Assembly: GCA_017994815.1 (NCBI GenBank)
Contig: JAGOJY010000014.1
Span: forward strand, 1-64,000
Direction of reading: 5' to 3'
Length of the DNA: 64,000 bases
Source: Acidobacteriota bacterium
GTDB lineage: Bacteria; Acidobacteriota; Polarisedimenticolia; J045
The position numbers and the translations under genes were made by a program. This document shows positions 40,624-50,184 of the stretch, in pieces. Within the stretch, counting starts at the first letter, position 1, and every line of letters begins with the position of its first letter. The notes beneath the pieces were generated by a model that saw only the letters and a program-made list of their open reading frames with translations, was not told the DNA's origin and did no database searches.

Positions 40624-41343
40624 TCAGCCCCCTTCGCCGACGAGGAGCAGGGTGTTCGGGTCGAGCGCCACGTCCATGCGCCGGCTCATCACGTGATCGT
40701 GGTCCTTCAGCACGTGCAGCCGCACGACCTGGCCGTCGTGCTTGAGCAGGAACGCGAGGTCGACCAGGTCCTCCAGGCCGTCGGCCGGCTGCGGCAGGTG
40801 ACCCGCGCGCGCCGGGGGTGCGTCGCGGTGCGTGCGGCCGGACATCCACAGCTCGGCGCCCGACTCGCGCGCGACCTCGCAGACCTTCTCGATCGTCTCG
40901 CGCGGCGTTTCCTCGAGCATCAGCCGGTCGACGATGATCAGGTCGGGGCGGAACTCGGCGTGCGAGGCCAGAAGTTCCAGCGTCTGCCGCAGCTGGTCCG
41001 GACCGAACGACGAACCGAAGAACGTGCGGATGTGCCGGTGGCGCTCGATCTCCAGCAGGATCTCGGTGCGCGCCTCCGGGATCCCCTGCGAACGCACCAG
41101 CTCGTCCACCAGCTCGTCGTACCAGGCGCGGACCTTCTCGACGGTCCGATGCAGCGTCACGTGCAGGACCTTCTGCCCGGCGAGCAGCGCGTCGAGGCCG
41201 ATCCCGACGAGGAACGCCGTCTTGCCCACGCCCGCGCGCGCGAGCACCAGCGCCATGCGGCCCGGCGCGGGCCCGGCGTACCCGTCGCGCTCGAGCAGCA
41301 CGCGCGTCGAGCGGCGCAGCTGGATCTTCGTTTCCTCGGTCAT
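40624..41343 (-). CDS. RecA/DnaB-like P-loop NTPase of unknown role, coupled to EF-G
   Basis: This 239-residue protein has a Walker A motif ARAGVGKT (residues 35-42, Lys41) and a Walker B strand DLIIVD (about 133-138), in a KaiC/DnaB/RAD55-like core. No DNA-binding or membrane segment is evident. The segment [45 protein letters not shown] resembles the product-release and beta-strand end of RecA-like domains. Its ATG overlaps the fusA stop (ATGA), so it is made together with EF-G. Function not assigned. Confidence 0.8.
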   Translation of the reverse strand: MTEETKIQLRRSTRVLLERDGYAGPAPGRMALVLARAGVGKTAFLVGIGLDALLAGQKVLHVTLHRTVEKVRAWYDELVDELVRSQGIPEARTEILLEIERHRHIRTFFGSSFGPDQLRQTLELLASHAEFRPDLIIVDRLMLEETPRETIEKVCEVARESGAELWMSGRTHRDAPPARAGHLPQPADGLEDLVDLAFLLKHDGQVVRLHVLKDHDHVMSRRMDVALDPNTLLLVGEGG

Positions 41344-43427
41344 TCTTCCTCCACCGCGGCGGTGCCGCGGAACTGCGCCATCAGTTCCTCGGACACTTCG
41401 CGCGGCACCGGCCCGTAGCGCGCGAACTCCATCGTGAACTCCGCCTTGCCCTGGGTCGCCGAGCGCAGGTCGGTGGCGTAGCCGAACATGGTCGCCAGCG
41501 GCACCTCGGCGTCGATGCGGGCGAAGCCGTCGTGCTCGCTCGAGCCGATGATCGTCCCGCGCCGCTGCATCAGCCCGCGGTAGATCGAGCCCTGGTACTC
41601 CGCCGGCGCCTCGACGGCGACCTTCATCACCGGCTCGAGGATCTGCGGGGCGGCCTTGCGGTACGCCTCGCGGAACGCCTTGCGCGCGGCAGCCTGGAAC
41701 GCGATGTCGGACGAGTCCACCGCGTGCGCGGCGCCGTCGTTGACCACGGCCCGCACGCCGATCACCGGGAAGCCGATCAGGCTGCCCTTGCCCAGCGCCG
41801 AGCGGAAGCCCTTGTCGCAGGACGGGATGAACTCCGTGGGAATCGTGCCGCCGTGGACCGCGTTGACGAACTCGTAGGCCCCCTCGGCGAACGGCTCGAG
41901 GTAACCGGCGACGCGCGCGTACTGGCCCGAGCCGCCGGTCTGCTTCTTGTGCAGGTGGTTGAAGTCGGCGCGGCGCGTGATCGTCTCGCGGTAGGCGACC
42001 TGCGGTGCGCCGGTCTCGACCTGCGCCGCGTACTCGCGGCGGATGCGCTCGACGTACACGTCGAGGTGCAGCTCGCCCATCCCGGAGATGACCGTCTCGT
42101 TCGACTCCTCGTCGATGCGGACGCGGAACGTCGGGTCCTCCTTGGCGAAGCGGGCCAGCGCCTTGGAGACCTTGGCCTGGCTGCCGGTGTCGGCCGGCTT
42201 CACCGACAGCGACATCACCGGGTCCGGCACGTGCATCGAGGTCATCGCCAGCCGCGGCCCGTCGCCGACGAACGTGTCGCCGGTGTGGCAGTCGATGCCG
42301 AACAGCCCGACGATGTCGCCGGCCTCGCCGTGCTCGATGTCCTCCATCTGGTCGGCGTGGATCCGCACCAGCCGCCCGATCTTGATCTTCCGGCCGTTGC
42401 GCGAGTTGATGACGGTGCTGCCCTTGGACAGCGTGCCCTGGTAGACGCGCACGAACGTCAGCTGCCCGTAGCGCCCCTCATCGAGCTTGAAGGCGTAGGC
42501 CACGGTCTGTGCCGCGGGGTCCGAACTGAGCCTGACCGGGGCGTGGTCACGGTCGAGGTCGAGGGCCTCGATCGGCACGTCGAGCGGGCAGGGCAGGTAG
42601 CGCGTCACCGCGTCCAGCAGCGGCTGCACGCCCTTGTTCTTGTAGGCCGAGCCCATCAGCACCGGGACCAGCTCCAAGGACACCACGCCCTTGCGGATCG
42701 CGGCGTGGAGCAGCTCGGGGGTTACGGCGTCTTCCAGCGCCGCCTCCATCAGCTCGTCGCTGACCATCGTCAGCGCGTCGATCATGTTCGCGCGGCGGCG
42801 CTCGGCCTCGGCCAAAAGCTCCGCGGGGACGTCCGAGACGACGATCTCTTCTCCGCCCGGGCCGCCGAACCGCAGGGCCTTCATCTGCACCAGGTCCACC
42901 ACGCCCTCGTGCGCCGCCTCGAGGCCGATCGCCATCTGCAGCGGCACCGGGCGCAGCCGCAGCTTCTCCTCGAGTTGCTGGACGACGCGGTCGGGGTTGG
43001 CGCCGGAGCGGTCGAGCTTGTTGACGAACGCGAGCCGCGGGACGCGGTAGCGCCGCATCTGGCGGTCGACCGTCAACGACTGCGACTGCACCCCCGCGAC
43101 GCCGCACAGCACGAGGATCGCGCCGTCGAGCACGCGCAGGGAGCGCTCGACCTCGATCGTGAAGTCGACGTGCCCCGGCGTGTCGATGATGTTGATGTGG
43201 TGGTCCTTCCACGTGACGTTGGTCGCGGCGGACGTGATCGTGATCCCGCGTTCCCGCTCCAGGTCCATGTGGTCCATCGTCGCGCCCACGCCGTCCTTGC
43301 CCTTGACGTCGTGCATCGCGTGGATGCGGCGGGTGTAGAACAGGACGCGCTCGGTGAGCGTCGTCTTGCCGGAGTCGATGTGGGCGGATATGCCGATGTT
43401 CCGGATCCGCGTCTGGTCGAGAGCCAT
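41340..43427 (-). CDS. fusA: Elongation factor G, spd/mitochondrial EFG1-like type
   Basis: This 695-residue GTPase drives ribosomal translocation. G motifs: [17 protein letters not shown] (residues 13-29), [23 protein letters not shown], and [10 protein letters not shown]. The serine in [11 protein letters not shown], the [18 protein letters not shown] switch and the sequence [16 protein letters not shown] are those of the spdEFG1/mtEFG1 branch rather than canonical bacterial FusA. The ATG at 43427 ([11 protein letters not shown]) is preferred over an in-frame TTG five codons upstream. It is remote from the str operon. Confidence 0.93.
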   Translation of the reverse strand: MALDQTRIRNIGISAHIDSGKTTLTERVLFYTRRIHAMHDVKGKDGVGATMDHMDLERERGITITSAATNVTWKDHHINIIDTPGHVDFTIEVERSLRVLDGAILVLCGVAGVQSQSLTVDRQMRRYRVPRLAFVNKLDRSGANPDRVVQQLEEKLRLRPVPLQMAIGLEAAHEGVVDLVQMKALRFGGPGGEEIVVSDVPAELLAEAERRRANMIDALTMVSDELMEAALEDAVTPELLHAAIRKGVVSLELVPVLMGSAYKNKGVQPLLDAVTRYLPCPLDVPIEALDLDRDHAPVRLSSDPAAQTVAYAFKLDEGRYGQLTFVRVYQGTLSKGSTVINSRNGRKIKIGRLVRIHADQMEDIEHGEAGDIVGLFGIDCHTGDTFVGDGPRLAMTSMHVPDPVMSLSVKPADTGSQAKVSKALARFAKEDPTFRVRIDEESNETVISGMGELHLDVYVERIRREYAAQVETGAPQVAYRETITRRADFNHLHKKQTGGSGQYARVAGYLEPFAEGAYEFVNAVHGGTIPTEFIPSCDKGFRSALGKGSLIGFPVIGVRAVVNDGAAHAVDSSDIAFQAAARKAFREAYRKAAPQILEPVMKVAVEAPAEYQGSIYRGLMQRRGTIIGSSEHDGFARIDAEVPLATMFGYATDLRSATQGKAEFTMEFARYGPVPREVSEELMAQFRGTAAVEEE

Positions 43428-43478
43428 GGTCGTGTTTCCCAATCCGGCGAACCGGCTTTAAAGCGCATCGACGCACGT

Positions 43479-43496
43479 CCCGGGGCAGGACCCGGG
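43479..43496 (-). promoter_or_regulatory. Hairpin in the EF-G leader
   Basis: The ~140-nt leader between the promoter and the EF-G start has a CCCGGG/CCCGGG stem with a 6-nt loop here and a longer-range GGGCGTC/GACGCCC pair (43520-43526 with 43550-43556). No Shine-Dalgarno of normal strength is seen before the ATG. Together with the two promoters this accounts for the 301-nt gene-free stretch 43428-43728. Confidence 0.35.
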
Positions 43497-43573
43497 TCGT
43501 TTCTGCCTGCAGGGGACCGGGCGTCGACGAGCGGAACGGCTGCGGAAAAGACGCCCGCGCGTACCAGCCGGGG

Positions 43574-43601
43574 ATTATAAGACGTTCGACCGGCGCGTCC
43601 A
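43574..43601 (-). promoter_or_regulatory. Promoter of the EF-G operon
   Basis: On the minus strand TGGACG (43596-43601) and TATAAT (43574-43579) are separated by 16 nt. The -10 is a perfect consensus and the -35 matches four of six bases. Predicted start near 43567. Confidence 0.65.
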
Positions 43602-43640
43602 GTAACCTGTCCGTAAATACGGCGCGCGCCGCGGGGGCTG

Positions 43641-43646
43641 TAGAAT
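43641..43646 (+). promoter_or_regulatory. -10 box (TAGAAT) of the cysteine-rich gene
   Basis: TAGAAT lies 82 nt before the ATG. The predicted start is near 43653, just before an 11-G run. No -35 match. Confidence 0.4.
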
Positions 43647-43658
43647 GCGCTCTCTTCA

Positions 43659-43669
43659 GGGGGGGGGGG
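43659..43669 (+). repeat. Homopolymer of eleven G
   Basis: Eleven consecutive G residues lie between the TAGAAT box and the gene for the cysteine-rich secreted protein, within the predicted 5' leader. Tracts of this length are prone to slipped-strand changes. It is the longest single-base run noticed in the window. Confidence 0.7.
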
Positions 43670-43728
43670 CGTGCCCGATCGCTCTCTCCCATGCAGCGCA
43701 CATCAACAGCGCTGCTGAGGGAGATGCG

Positions 43729-44220
43729 ATGGCGAAGCATGCGGTGGTTCTCGTGTTGCTGGCTTGGGCATGGTGCTGCCTGCCGGCGTTCGCGGATCCG
43801 ATCGCGGTCACGGTGTTCCAGGCCGCGGACGGAACGCGCTACGGGTTGTCGCCGGGGGTCGCCGGCGGCTCGTGCGCGCCGGTCAGCGACGGCATGGAGT
43901 GCGGCGGCGGGTCGGGGAATCACTCGTCGGCTCACAGCGGCACGGGCTGCGGAGAGCTGGCAGGGGCCGCCTTCTGCGTGGTCGTCCCGGTGGGCTGGAA
44001 TCCGGGAGTGCTGCCGCTCGCGACGAGCACCCTCGAGTGCGCCGAGGTGAACTACGAGCTGTCCACCGGGAACAACACGGGAAGCTGCTCTGCGAACAAC
44101 GGTTCGGCGATGACCTGCACGGACAACGGCGACAGCACGTCCAGCGCGACATGCGACAGCGGCTGCGGGCAAGTTACCGGCAGCGGATCCTGCAAGGCGG
44201 TCGCGAAACCAGCGGAATAG
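43729..44220 (+). CDS. Small cysteine-rich secreted protein of unknown family
   Basis: This 163-residue protein has a clear signal peptide (about residues 1-23, VLVLLAWAWCCLPAFA, cleavage before DPIAV). The mature part is rich in Gly, Ser, Thr and Asn and has ten cysteines (in GSCAP, MECGG, TGCGE, AFCVV, LECAE, GSCSA, MTCTD, ATCDS, SGCGQ, GSCKA), consistent with five disulfides. No enzyme motif is seen. AGGGAG precedes the ATG. A strong terminator follows, so it is a single-gene unit. Function unknown. Confidence 0.8.
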   Translation: MAKHAVVLVLLAWAWCCLPAFADPIAVTVFQAADGTRYGLSPGVAGGSCAPVSDGMECGGGSGNHSSAHSGTGCGELAGAAFCVVVPVGWNPGVLPLATSTLECAEVNYELSTGNNTGSCSANNGSAMTCTDNGDSTSSATCDSGCGQVTGSGSCKAVAKPAE

Positions 44221-44226
44221 ATCCGT

Positions 44227-44262
44227 CCGCCCTTGCCGCCCGGTGGCGGCAAGGGCGGTTTT
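44227..44262 (+). terminator. Intrinsic terminator after the cysteine-rich gene
   Basis: A perfect 14-bp stem, CCGCCCTTGCCGCC with GGCGGCAAGGGCGG, closes a CGGT loop and is followed by TTTT. This is the clearest rho-independent terminator in the window and begins 7 nt after the stop codon. Confidence 0.9.
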
Positions 44263-44281
44263 CTGCCCCCTCGCCGAACCC

Positions 44282-46579
44282 TCAGAGCCCCGCGGGCTTG
44301 GCGGTCCGGTGCGCCTGCAGCGCCGTGATCGCCGCCGCGCGGACGATCTCCTCGACCGTCGCCACGTGGTTCAGGAGGTTCACCGGGCGGGCCAGCCCGT
44401 TGAGGATCGGGCCGACGATCTCGGCCCCGGCCAGCTCGCGCAGGAGCTTGTACGCCATGTTGCCCGACTGCAGGTCGGGGAAGACCAGCACGTTCGCGTC
44501 ACCCTTGATCCGCGACTGCGGGAACACCGCCGCGATCTCCGGGCTCAGCGCCGTGTCCGCCATGATCTCGCCGTCCACGACCAGCTCCGGGCGCTTTTCC
44601 TGCACGATCTGCAGCGCGTCGGCGACCTTGCGCGTCAGCGGGTGCTCGACCGAGCCGAAGTTCGAGAACGACAGCAGCGCGATCTTCGGCTGCATGTCGA
44701 ACAGCGCCTCGGCCGCCTCGGCTCCCAACAGCGCCATCTCCGCCAGCGTCGGGGCGTCGGGCTCGATGTTGATCGCGGTGTCGGTCAGGACCAGCAGCCG
44801 GTCGCGCAGCACGGCGACCACGCAGGCCGAGACGCGGTGCACGCCCGGGCGCGGGCCGATCAGCTGCAGCGCCGGCCGGACCGTGTCGGGGTAGATCTTG
44901 CCGATCCCGCCGACCAGCCCGTCCGCCAGCCCCTGCTCGACCATCATCAGGCCGAGGATCGTCGGCCGTTTGAGGGCCAGCGCCGCCCGCTTCGGGATCA
45001 GCCCCTTGCGCCCGCGCAGCTCGAACAGCCGCTGCACCAACCGCTGCGACTCCGGGTAGTTCTCCGGGTCGGCGATCTCGACCGACGTGAGGTCCACGCC
45101 GTGCTCGGCCGCGAGCTGCCGGATCACCTTTTCGCTCCCGATCAGGATCGGCGAGCTGATCTCCTCCTCCACCATGCGCTGCGCGGCGCGGATGACGTGC
45201 AGGTCCTCGCCCTCGCTGAACGCGATCTTGGCCGGCGCGCGGCGCGCCTTTTCCATGAAGATGCGGACCACGCGGCGCGCCGGGCCGAGGAACGCGTCGA
45301 GGTGCCGCGCGTACTCTTCCTTGCCCTGCCAGTCGGTGCAGGTGGCCACGCCGGTATCGCAGGCCGCCTGCGCCACGGCCGGGGCGACCCACAGCAGCAC
45401 CCGCGGGTCGAGCGGCTTGGGCAGGATGTACTCGGGCCCGAAGCGCAGCTCCTGCGTGCCGTACGCGGCGCAGACCTCGTCCGGCACGTCGGTGCGGGCC
45501 AGCTCCGCCAGCGCGCGCGAGGCGGCGAGCTTCATGTCGAGGTTGATTCGCCGCGCGCGAACATCGAGCGCGCCGCGGAAGATGAACGGGAAGCCGAGGA
45601 CGTTGTTCACCTGGTTCGGGTAGTCCGAGCGGCCGGTGGCGATGATCGCGTCCGGGCGCGCGGCGCGGGCCAGCTCGTACGGCACCTCGGGGACCGGGTT
45701 GGCCATGGCGAAGATGACCGGCTTGGCCGCCATCGAGCGGACCATCTCCTCGCTGACGAGGTTCGGCCCGGACACGCCGAGGAACGCGTCGGCGCCCTTC
45801 ATGATGTCGGCCAGCGTGCGGGCCTTGGTCTTGCGCGCGTGCTTCGCCTTGTAGGGGTTCATCCCCTTTTCGCGCCCCTCGTAGACCACGCCCTCGCGGT
45901 CGACGAGGTAGATGTTCTCTTCCTGCAGCCCGGCGGCGGTCAGCATCTCGATGATGGCGATGCCCGCCGCGCCGGCGCCGAGGATCACGGTCCGGGCCTG
46001 GCGCTTGTCCTTGCCCTGCAGCTCGAGCGCGTTGAGCATGCCGGCGGTGCTGATGATCGCGGTGCCGTGCTGATCGTCGTGGAACACCGGGATGTCCAGC
46101 AGTTCGATCAGCTGGCGCTCGATCTCGAAGCACTCGGGCGCCTTGATGTCCTCGAGGTTGATCCCGCCGAACGTGCGCCCGAACAGCTTCACCGTGTGGA
46201 CGAACTCGTCCACGTCCTTCGTCTCGACCTCGATGTCGAAGACGTCGATCCCGGCGAAGCGGTTGAACAGGACGCCCTTGCCTTCCATGACCGGCTTGCC
46301 GGCGAGTGCGCCGATGTCGCCGAGGCCGAGCACGGCGGTGCCGTTGCTGATCACGGCGACGAGGTTGCCCTTGTTGGTGTACTTGTAGACCGAGTTGTAA
46401 TCGGCCTCGATCACCTTGCACGGCACCGCGACGCCCGGCGTGTAGGCCAAGGACAGGTCGCGCTGCGTCAGGCAGGGCTTGGTCGGGGTGACGGCGAGCT
46501 TTCCGGGGCGCGGTTTCTCGTGGTACGAGAGCGCGTCTTCGTCGCGGATCTTGAGCGTCGGGGTGAGCGGGTTGGGCAT
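44282..46579 (-). CDS. maeB: NADP-dependent malic enzyme with phosphotransacetylase-like domain
   Basis: This 765-residue enzyme converts malate to pyruvate and CO2. Malic domain: [13 protein letters not shown] near residue 43, [21 protein letters not shown]; the NAD(P)-binding region has [12 protein letters not shown]. From about residue 430 a phosphotransacetylase-like domain follows ([19 protein letters not shown]), which in MaeB is regulatory (acetyl-CoA sensing) rather than catalytic. Length matches MaeB. Monocistronic as far as can be seen, with its own -10 upstream. Confidence 0.97.
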   Translation of the reverse strand: MPNPLTPTLKIRDEDALSYHEKPRPGKLAVTPTKPCLTQRDLSLAYTPGVAVPCKVIEADYNSVYKYTNKGNLVAVISNGTAVLGLGDIGALAGKPVMEGKGVLFNRFAGIDVFDIEVETKDVDEFVHTVKLFGRTFGGINLEDIKAPECFEIERQLIELLDIPVFHDDQHGTAIISTAGMLNALELQGKDKRQARTVILGAGAAGIAIIEMLTAAGLQEENIYLVDREGVVYEGREKGMNPYKAKHARKTKARTLADIMKGADAFLGVSGPNLVSEEMVRSMAAKPVIFAMANPVPEVPYELARAARPDAIIATGRSDYPNQVNNVLGFPFIFRGALDVRARRINLDMKLAASRALAELARTDVPDEVCAAYGTQELRFGPEYILPKPLDPRVLLWVAPAVAQAACDTGVATCTDWQGKEEYARHLDAFLGPARRVVRIFMEKARRAPAKIAFSEGEDLHVIRAAQRMVEEEISSPILIGSEKVIRQLAAEHGVDLTSVEIADPENYPESQRLVQRLFELRGRKGLIPKRAALALKRPTILGLMMVEQGLADGLVGGIGKIYPDTVRPALQLIGPRPGVHRVSACVVAVLRDRLLVLTDTAINIEPDAPTLAEMALLGAEAAEALFDMQPKIALLSFSNFGSVEHPLTRKVADALQIVQEKRPELVVDGEIMADTALSPEIAAVFPQSRIKGDANVLVFPDLQSGNMAYKLLRELAGAEIVGPILNGLARPVNLLNHVATVEEIVRAAAITALQAHRTAKPAGL

Positions 46580-46693
46580 GAACGAATCTCCGAACCGCGC
46601 GCGGCGGCTCCTCTGGGGGACGTCCCGCCGCGGCTGCCGCGAGGTCCGCGGCCGCAGCGGGTTCTCTGACGCTGTCGGAAGGGGAACCCGCGC

Positions 46694-46699
46694 ATTCTA
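46694..46699 (-). promoter_or_regulatory. -10 box (TAGAAT) upstream of maeB
   Basis: TAGAAT on the minus strand lies 115 nt before the maeB ATG. The leader contains G/C-rich inverted sequence around 46620-46660. No -35 match was recognised. Confidence 0.35.
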
Positions 46700-46772
46700 C
46701 CCGCGAACCGGGGCCCGGATCCTAGCCCGGCGCGGGTTTGGCGGTACCTTGAGCGCCCCCCGAGGACTCCCG

Positions 46773-49700
46773 ATGGCTCGCCCGTCCCGGATGACCGGAC
46801 TTACCCGGCTGGCTGCCCTGGCAGCCGCCTGCGGTTCGGCTGCGCTCGCGATCCTCGTCGCGCGCGGGGCGCCCGCGCCCGCGGTGCCGCCCTGGCTCGA
46901 CATCGACTACGGGACGCTGGTGGACCGGCGCGAGCTGAGCCACTCCGGAGAGACCGTGGGCCAGCTCCTGCGCGCCCTCGGCGGGCGGCCGGTCCCGGCG
47001 GGGGATGCGCGGCCGGAGGACCGCCGGGCGCACGTTCTGCTCGAGCCGCTCCTCGAGCCGTACGCCTTCGTGCTGCCGGACGCGCTGGACGCGATCGGCC
47101 CGGTGCCCGACCCGCCGCTGGTCGAGATCGGCGCGCTCTACCCGCCCGGTTCCGCGGAGCCGGCGTGGGCCGACCTGCTCCGCTCGCGGCGCTTCGTGGT
47201 CGAGAGCGACGGGCGCGGCCGCGTGCGCGTCTTCGCGCCGTGGTCCGGGGACCCCGCGCGCGCCGCCTCGGCGGCGGCCAGCGCGGAAGCGTCGCGCGCG
47301 GCGTTCGACGGCGCGTGGCCGATCCTGCGGCACGCGCTCGCCGCCGAGCAGCGGCGGCTCGGCGGCCGGCCGCTCGAGGTCGAGACGCGCGCCTATGTCC
47401 ACGAACCCGCGCGGTCGCTGTTCCGCCTCGCCACCGGTGCGCACCGGCGGCGGGTCGAAGCCACCGGTCCCGGCGGGTCGCGCGCGCCGCTGGACCTCGC
47501 CGCGCTGCGACGCTTCCTCGCGCGCGGCGACCGGCTGGAGGGTGCGCGGCTCGACGGGGACGGGACGCTGCGCCTTCTCGGCAGCGAGGGTCCCGGGCCC
47601 GCGACGCTCCTCGGCCGCCCGCTCGCGCTGGCCGACCTCGCGGTGGCGTACCGCGCCGTGTTTCACGGCGGTCTCGGCGAGCCGTACATGAGCCTCGACC
47701 GCGACCACGCGCCGCAGCGATCCCTCGTGACCTACGGCGGGCGGCTGCGCGACACGGGGCTCGGCCTCGTCAGCCTGTCGAGCGACATCCGCTTCAAGAC
47801 GTTCAGCCTCGGTCTCGACATCACGACCGGCCGCGACCTGCGCGACGACATCCGGGCGCAGCTCCCCGGTTTCCGCACGCACCTCGAGCGCTTCGCGGCC
47901 GACCCGGCCTCGCAGGGCGTGCTGGGCCAGCAGACCCGGCTGTGGTTCTACCCCGACCAGGTCGACCTGACGCTGTCCGCGGCGGGCGACGTGCTCGTCG
48001 TGCGCCGCGCGCGGATGAGCGCCGCGTCCGAGCGGCTCGGCGCCGCGGGCGCCGCGCCCGCCGACCCGCCGTGGACCCGCGCCATCGTCGATGCCGTCAA
48101 TGCCGACTACGACGCCCTGGCGCGGATGTTCCCGGAACTCGGCGAGCTCGACCAGCTCGCGCGCCTGCTCGCGCTCTTCGCCTGGCTGAAGCAGGCGGAG
48201 GCGGCGGGGCTCGCCGTTCCCGAACTCGACGCACTGCTCGCGCTGGAGTTGCCCGCGGAGCCGACGCCGCGCGTCTTCCCGCAGCTCCTCGCGTTCAACG
48301 CGCTGCCGCCGGTCGGCGCGGCGGGCGCGGTGGACGTGCTGGACCAGGTGCCGGTGGGCGAGGCGCTGGACCGGCTCGCGCCGGCCCCCGGCCGGCCGCT
48401 GCCCGCGGCCCGCCGGCTGCGCCGCGCGCTCGCGGCGCTCGACGAGCGCTCGGCCGAGCAGGCCGCGACCGCGCGCGAGGTGGCGGCGGCGGCGGCGGGC
48501 GGGCCGCCGGAGGACGAGGTGGACCTGCTCGCCACGCGCGCCGAGCGGGCGCGGATGCGGCAGCTAGTCCTGGCCTCGCTGGCGCCGGACCTGCGCCGGC
48601 GCGTCCTGGCGCGCGAGTCGGCCGGCGAGCACCTGCGCGTGTTCGGGCTCGGGATCGGCGGCGTCGATCTCGGCATGGGGCAGGCGCTCGCGCGCGCCCG
48701 CGGCCGCGACCAGCGCATCTCGCTGGGCGGGATCGGGCGCCCGGCCGGGCCCGCTGCGAGCGACGCCCCGCGGCCGGCGGCGTCGTCCCCCGCGCCGCGC
48801 CCGGAGTGGGGCCGGGACCCGGACGGACTGCCCGCGCCGGTCCTGCCGGCCCACGGGCTGGAGCCGGCCGCGGCCGTGCGTCGCGACGGCGCCCTGGAGC
48901 GGGCCGTGTCGGTCTTCCCGGGCGGCTGGGTCGCCCGCGGGAGCCACGGCACCGCCGCCGGGGCGGTGCGCTGGACCGAGGTCGTGACCGGCGCGCTGGG
49001 CCCGGACGCCCGCTCGCGCCGCGTGATCGCCGGCGCGCAGGGACCAGCGCGCGAGATCGAGCGGGTCGAGTCGGGGCGCTGGCTGCGGTACCGCGTCGAG
49101 CTGCGCGACGCGCGCGCCACGGTGGTCGCCGGCGGCGACGGGCTGCCGGTGCCGGCCGCGCTGGCCCTGGCCCCGCCGCGCGCGCCGGCCGAGGCCGGCC
49201 CCGTCCCGGCCGCGCTCGCGCTGCTCGAGGTCGTGGAGCGCGATCCGGGAGCCGGGAGCGGCCCCGAGGCGCCCGTGACCGTGCGCCTGCGGGGCGCCGG
49301 CGGGGCCGACGTCACCGCTCCGATGCCGCGGCCGGTCCTCGAGCGCCTCGTGCTCGGGCACGCCGCGGACGTCACCCCCGACAAGCCGCTCCCCGGCTTC
49401 TCGCGGCTCCCGCCCGGGCTCGACGCCGCGCGCACGGTGATGGCGCTGGCCGACCCGCGGCAGGTCCTCCCGCCCTGGTCCGGAGAGGTCCCGCCACTGG
49501 CCGGCGAGGAGGACCCGCTCACGCTCGGCCGCGCGCTCGCGGACTGGTGGGCCAGCGATCCCGAGCCGCGCGCCGCCGTGGCGGGCGTGGACCCGGCGCG
49601 CTCGCCCGCGCGCTGGGAAGCGGCGCCCCGGCCCGGCCCCGACGCCCTGCTGCTCCTGCCCGACGGCGCCTTCCCGCCGCCGTGGGGTGTGCTGGCCGAC

Positions 49701-50069
49701 GAGATCCGCCGCGCGTGGCGCGGCGCGAGCGCCCCGGCGCTGCCGGAGGGGCCGCTGCCCCCGCTCGTGCTGCTGCTGAGCGCGGAGGCGCCGGATGCGT
49801 TCGCCGCGCGCGCCGCGCGGGTGGCCGCCGACCCGCGGATGCGCGGCAAGCTCCTCGCCGCCTGGCCGCTCGCCGCACCGTGCCGGCAGGACCTCCCGGC
49901 GCGGCTCCTGGAGGACGGGAACCTCGCCGGGTTCGGCCTGGCCGCCCCGCGCGTCGCCGGGCGCTCGCGCGTCCCGCAGCTCGTCGGCGCGTTCGGCCGC
50001 GGGCTGGCCGCCGCCGCCGGCGCGCGGCGCGTGGAGCAGGTGCCGTCGCCGTTCTTCTGGTTCTTCTGA
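46773..50069 (+). CDS. Large secreted or membrane-anchored protein of unknown family
   Basis: I do not recognise a characterised family for this 1098-residue protein. An uncleaved anchor or signal segment is at residues 8-33, preceded by GAGGA at 46762-46766. The middle (about 305-425) has the best-ordered part: YMSLDRDHAPQRSLVTYGGRLRDTG, FKTFSLGLDITTG, then TRLWFYPDQVDLTLSAAGDVLVVRRARM; about 430-480 is helical (NADYDALARMFPELGELDQL). Residues 640-700 are Ala/Pro-rich. The C-terminus (about 887-1098) has DALLLLPDGAFPPPWGVLADE, DPRMRGKLLAAWPLA and ends SPFFWFF. No catalytic motif stood out. It precedes mlaEFD on the same strand. Confidence 0.8.
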   Translation: MARPSRMTGLTRLAALAAACGSAALAILVARGAPAPAVPPWLDIDYGTLVDRRELSHSGETVGQLLRALGGRPVPAGDARPEDRRAHVLLEPLLEPYAFVLPDALDAIGPVPDPPLVEIGALYPPGSAEPAWADLLRSRRFVVESDGRGRVRVFAPWSGDPARAASAAASAEASRAAFDGAWPILRHALAAEQRRLGGRPLEVETRAYVHEPARSLFRLATGAHRRRVEATGPGGSRAPLDLAALRRFLARGDRLEGARLDGDGTLRLLGSEGPGPATLLGRPLALADLAVAYRAVFHGGLGEPYMSLDRDHAPQRSLVTYGGRLRDTGLGLVSLSSDIRFKTFSLGLDITTGRDLRDDIRAQLPGFRTHLERFAADPASQGVLGQQTRLWFYPDQVDLTLSAAGDVLVVRRARMSAASERLGAAGAAPADPPWTRAIVDAVNADYDALARMFPELGELDQLARLLALFAWLKQAEAAGLAVPELDALLALELPAEPTPRVFPQLLAFNALPPVGAAGAVDVLDQVPVGEALDRLAPAPGRPLPAARRLRRALAALDERSAEQAATAREVAAAAAGGPPEDEVDLLATRAERARMRQLVLASLAPDLRRRVLARESAGEHLRVFGLGIGGVDLGMGQALARARGRDQRISLGGIGRPAGPAASDAPRPAASSPAPRPEWGRDPDGLPAPVLPAHGLEPAAAVRRDGALERAVSVFPGGWVARGSHGTAAGAVRWTEVVTGALGPDARSRRVIAGAQGPAREIERVESGRWLRYRVELRDARATVVAGGDGLPVPAALALAPPRAPAEAGPVPAALALLEVVERDPGAGSGPEAPVTVRLRGAGGADVTAPMPRPVLERLVLGHAADVTPDKPLPGFSRLPPGLDAARTVMALADPRQVLPPWSGEVPPLAGEEDPLTLGRALADWWASDPEPRAAVAGVDPARSPARWEAAPRPGPDALLLLPDGAFPPPWGVLADEIRRAWRGASAPALPEGPLPPLVLLLSAEAPDAFAARAARVAADPRMRGKLLAAWPLAAPCRQDLPARLLEDGNLAGFGLAAPRVAGRSRVPQLVGAFGRGLAAAAGARRVEQVPSPFFWFF

Positions 50070-50097
50070 GCCGCAGACAGTCCCGCGCGGGCCCGAG

Positions 50098-50114
50098 TTG
50101 CGCCATCGGCGCAA
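50098..50114 (+). promoter_or_regulatory. Inverted repeat upstream of the mla promoter
   Basis: TTGCGCC and GGCGCAA are separated by ATC. The element lies 29 nt after the large gene and 26 nt before a TATCAT box. It may be an operator or a weak terminator (no U tract). Confidence 0.4.
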
Positions 50115-50139
50115 GTTATCTGCCCGGTGAATCGCGGTC

Positions 50140-50145
50140 TATCAT
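50140..50145 (+). promoter_or_regulatory. Possible -10 box of mlaEFD (TATCAT)
   Basis: TATCAT lies 39 nt before the mlaE GTG, in the 115-nt gap after the large gene. A -35 match is poor. It suggests mla can be transcribed on its own. Confidence 0.35.
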
Positions 50146-50184
50146 GGCGGGCTCGCCGGCAGGCGACCGGCGCTGGATGGGAGC

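Noticed and set aside
41532-43580. Plus-strand 682-codon open frame opposite EF-G
   Set aside because: Antisense shadow of a clear EF-G; low-complexity Arg/His/Val-rich sequence and no ribosome-binding site.
46773-50069. Assignment of the large protein to CHAT/caspase-like peptidases from its C-terminal strand-helix pattern
   Set aside because: No His/Cys catalytic pair in the expected context could be found, so no peptidase function is claimed.
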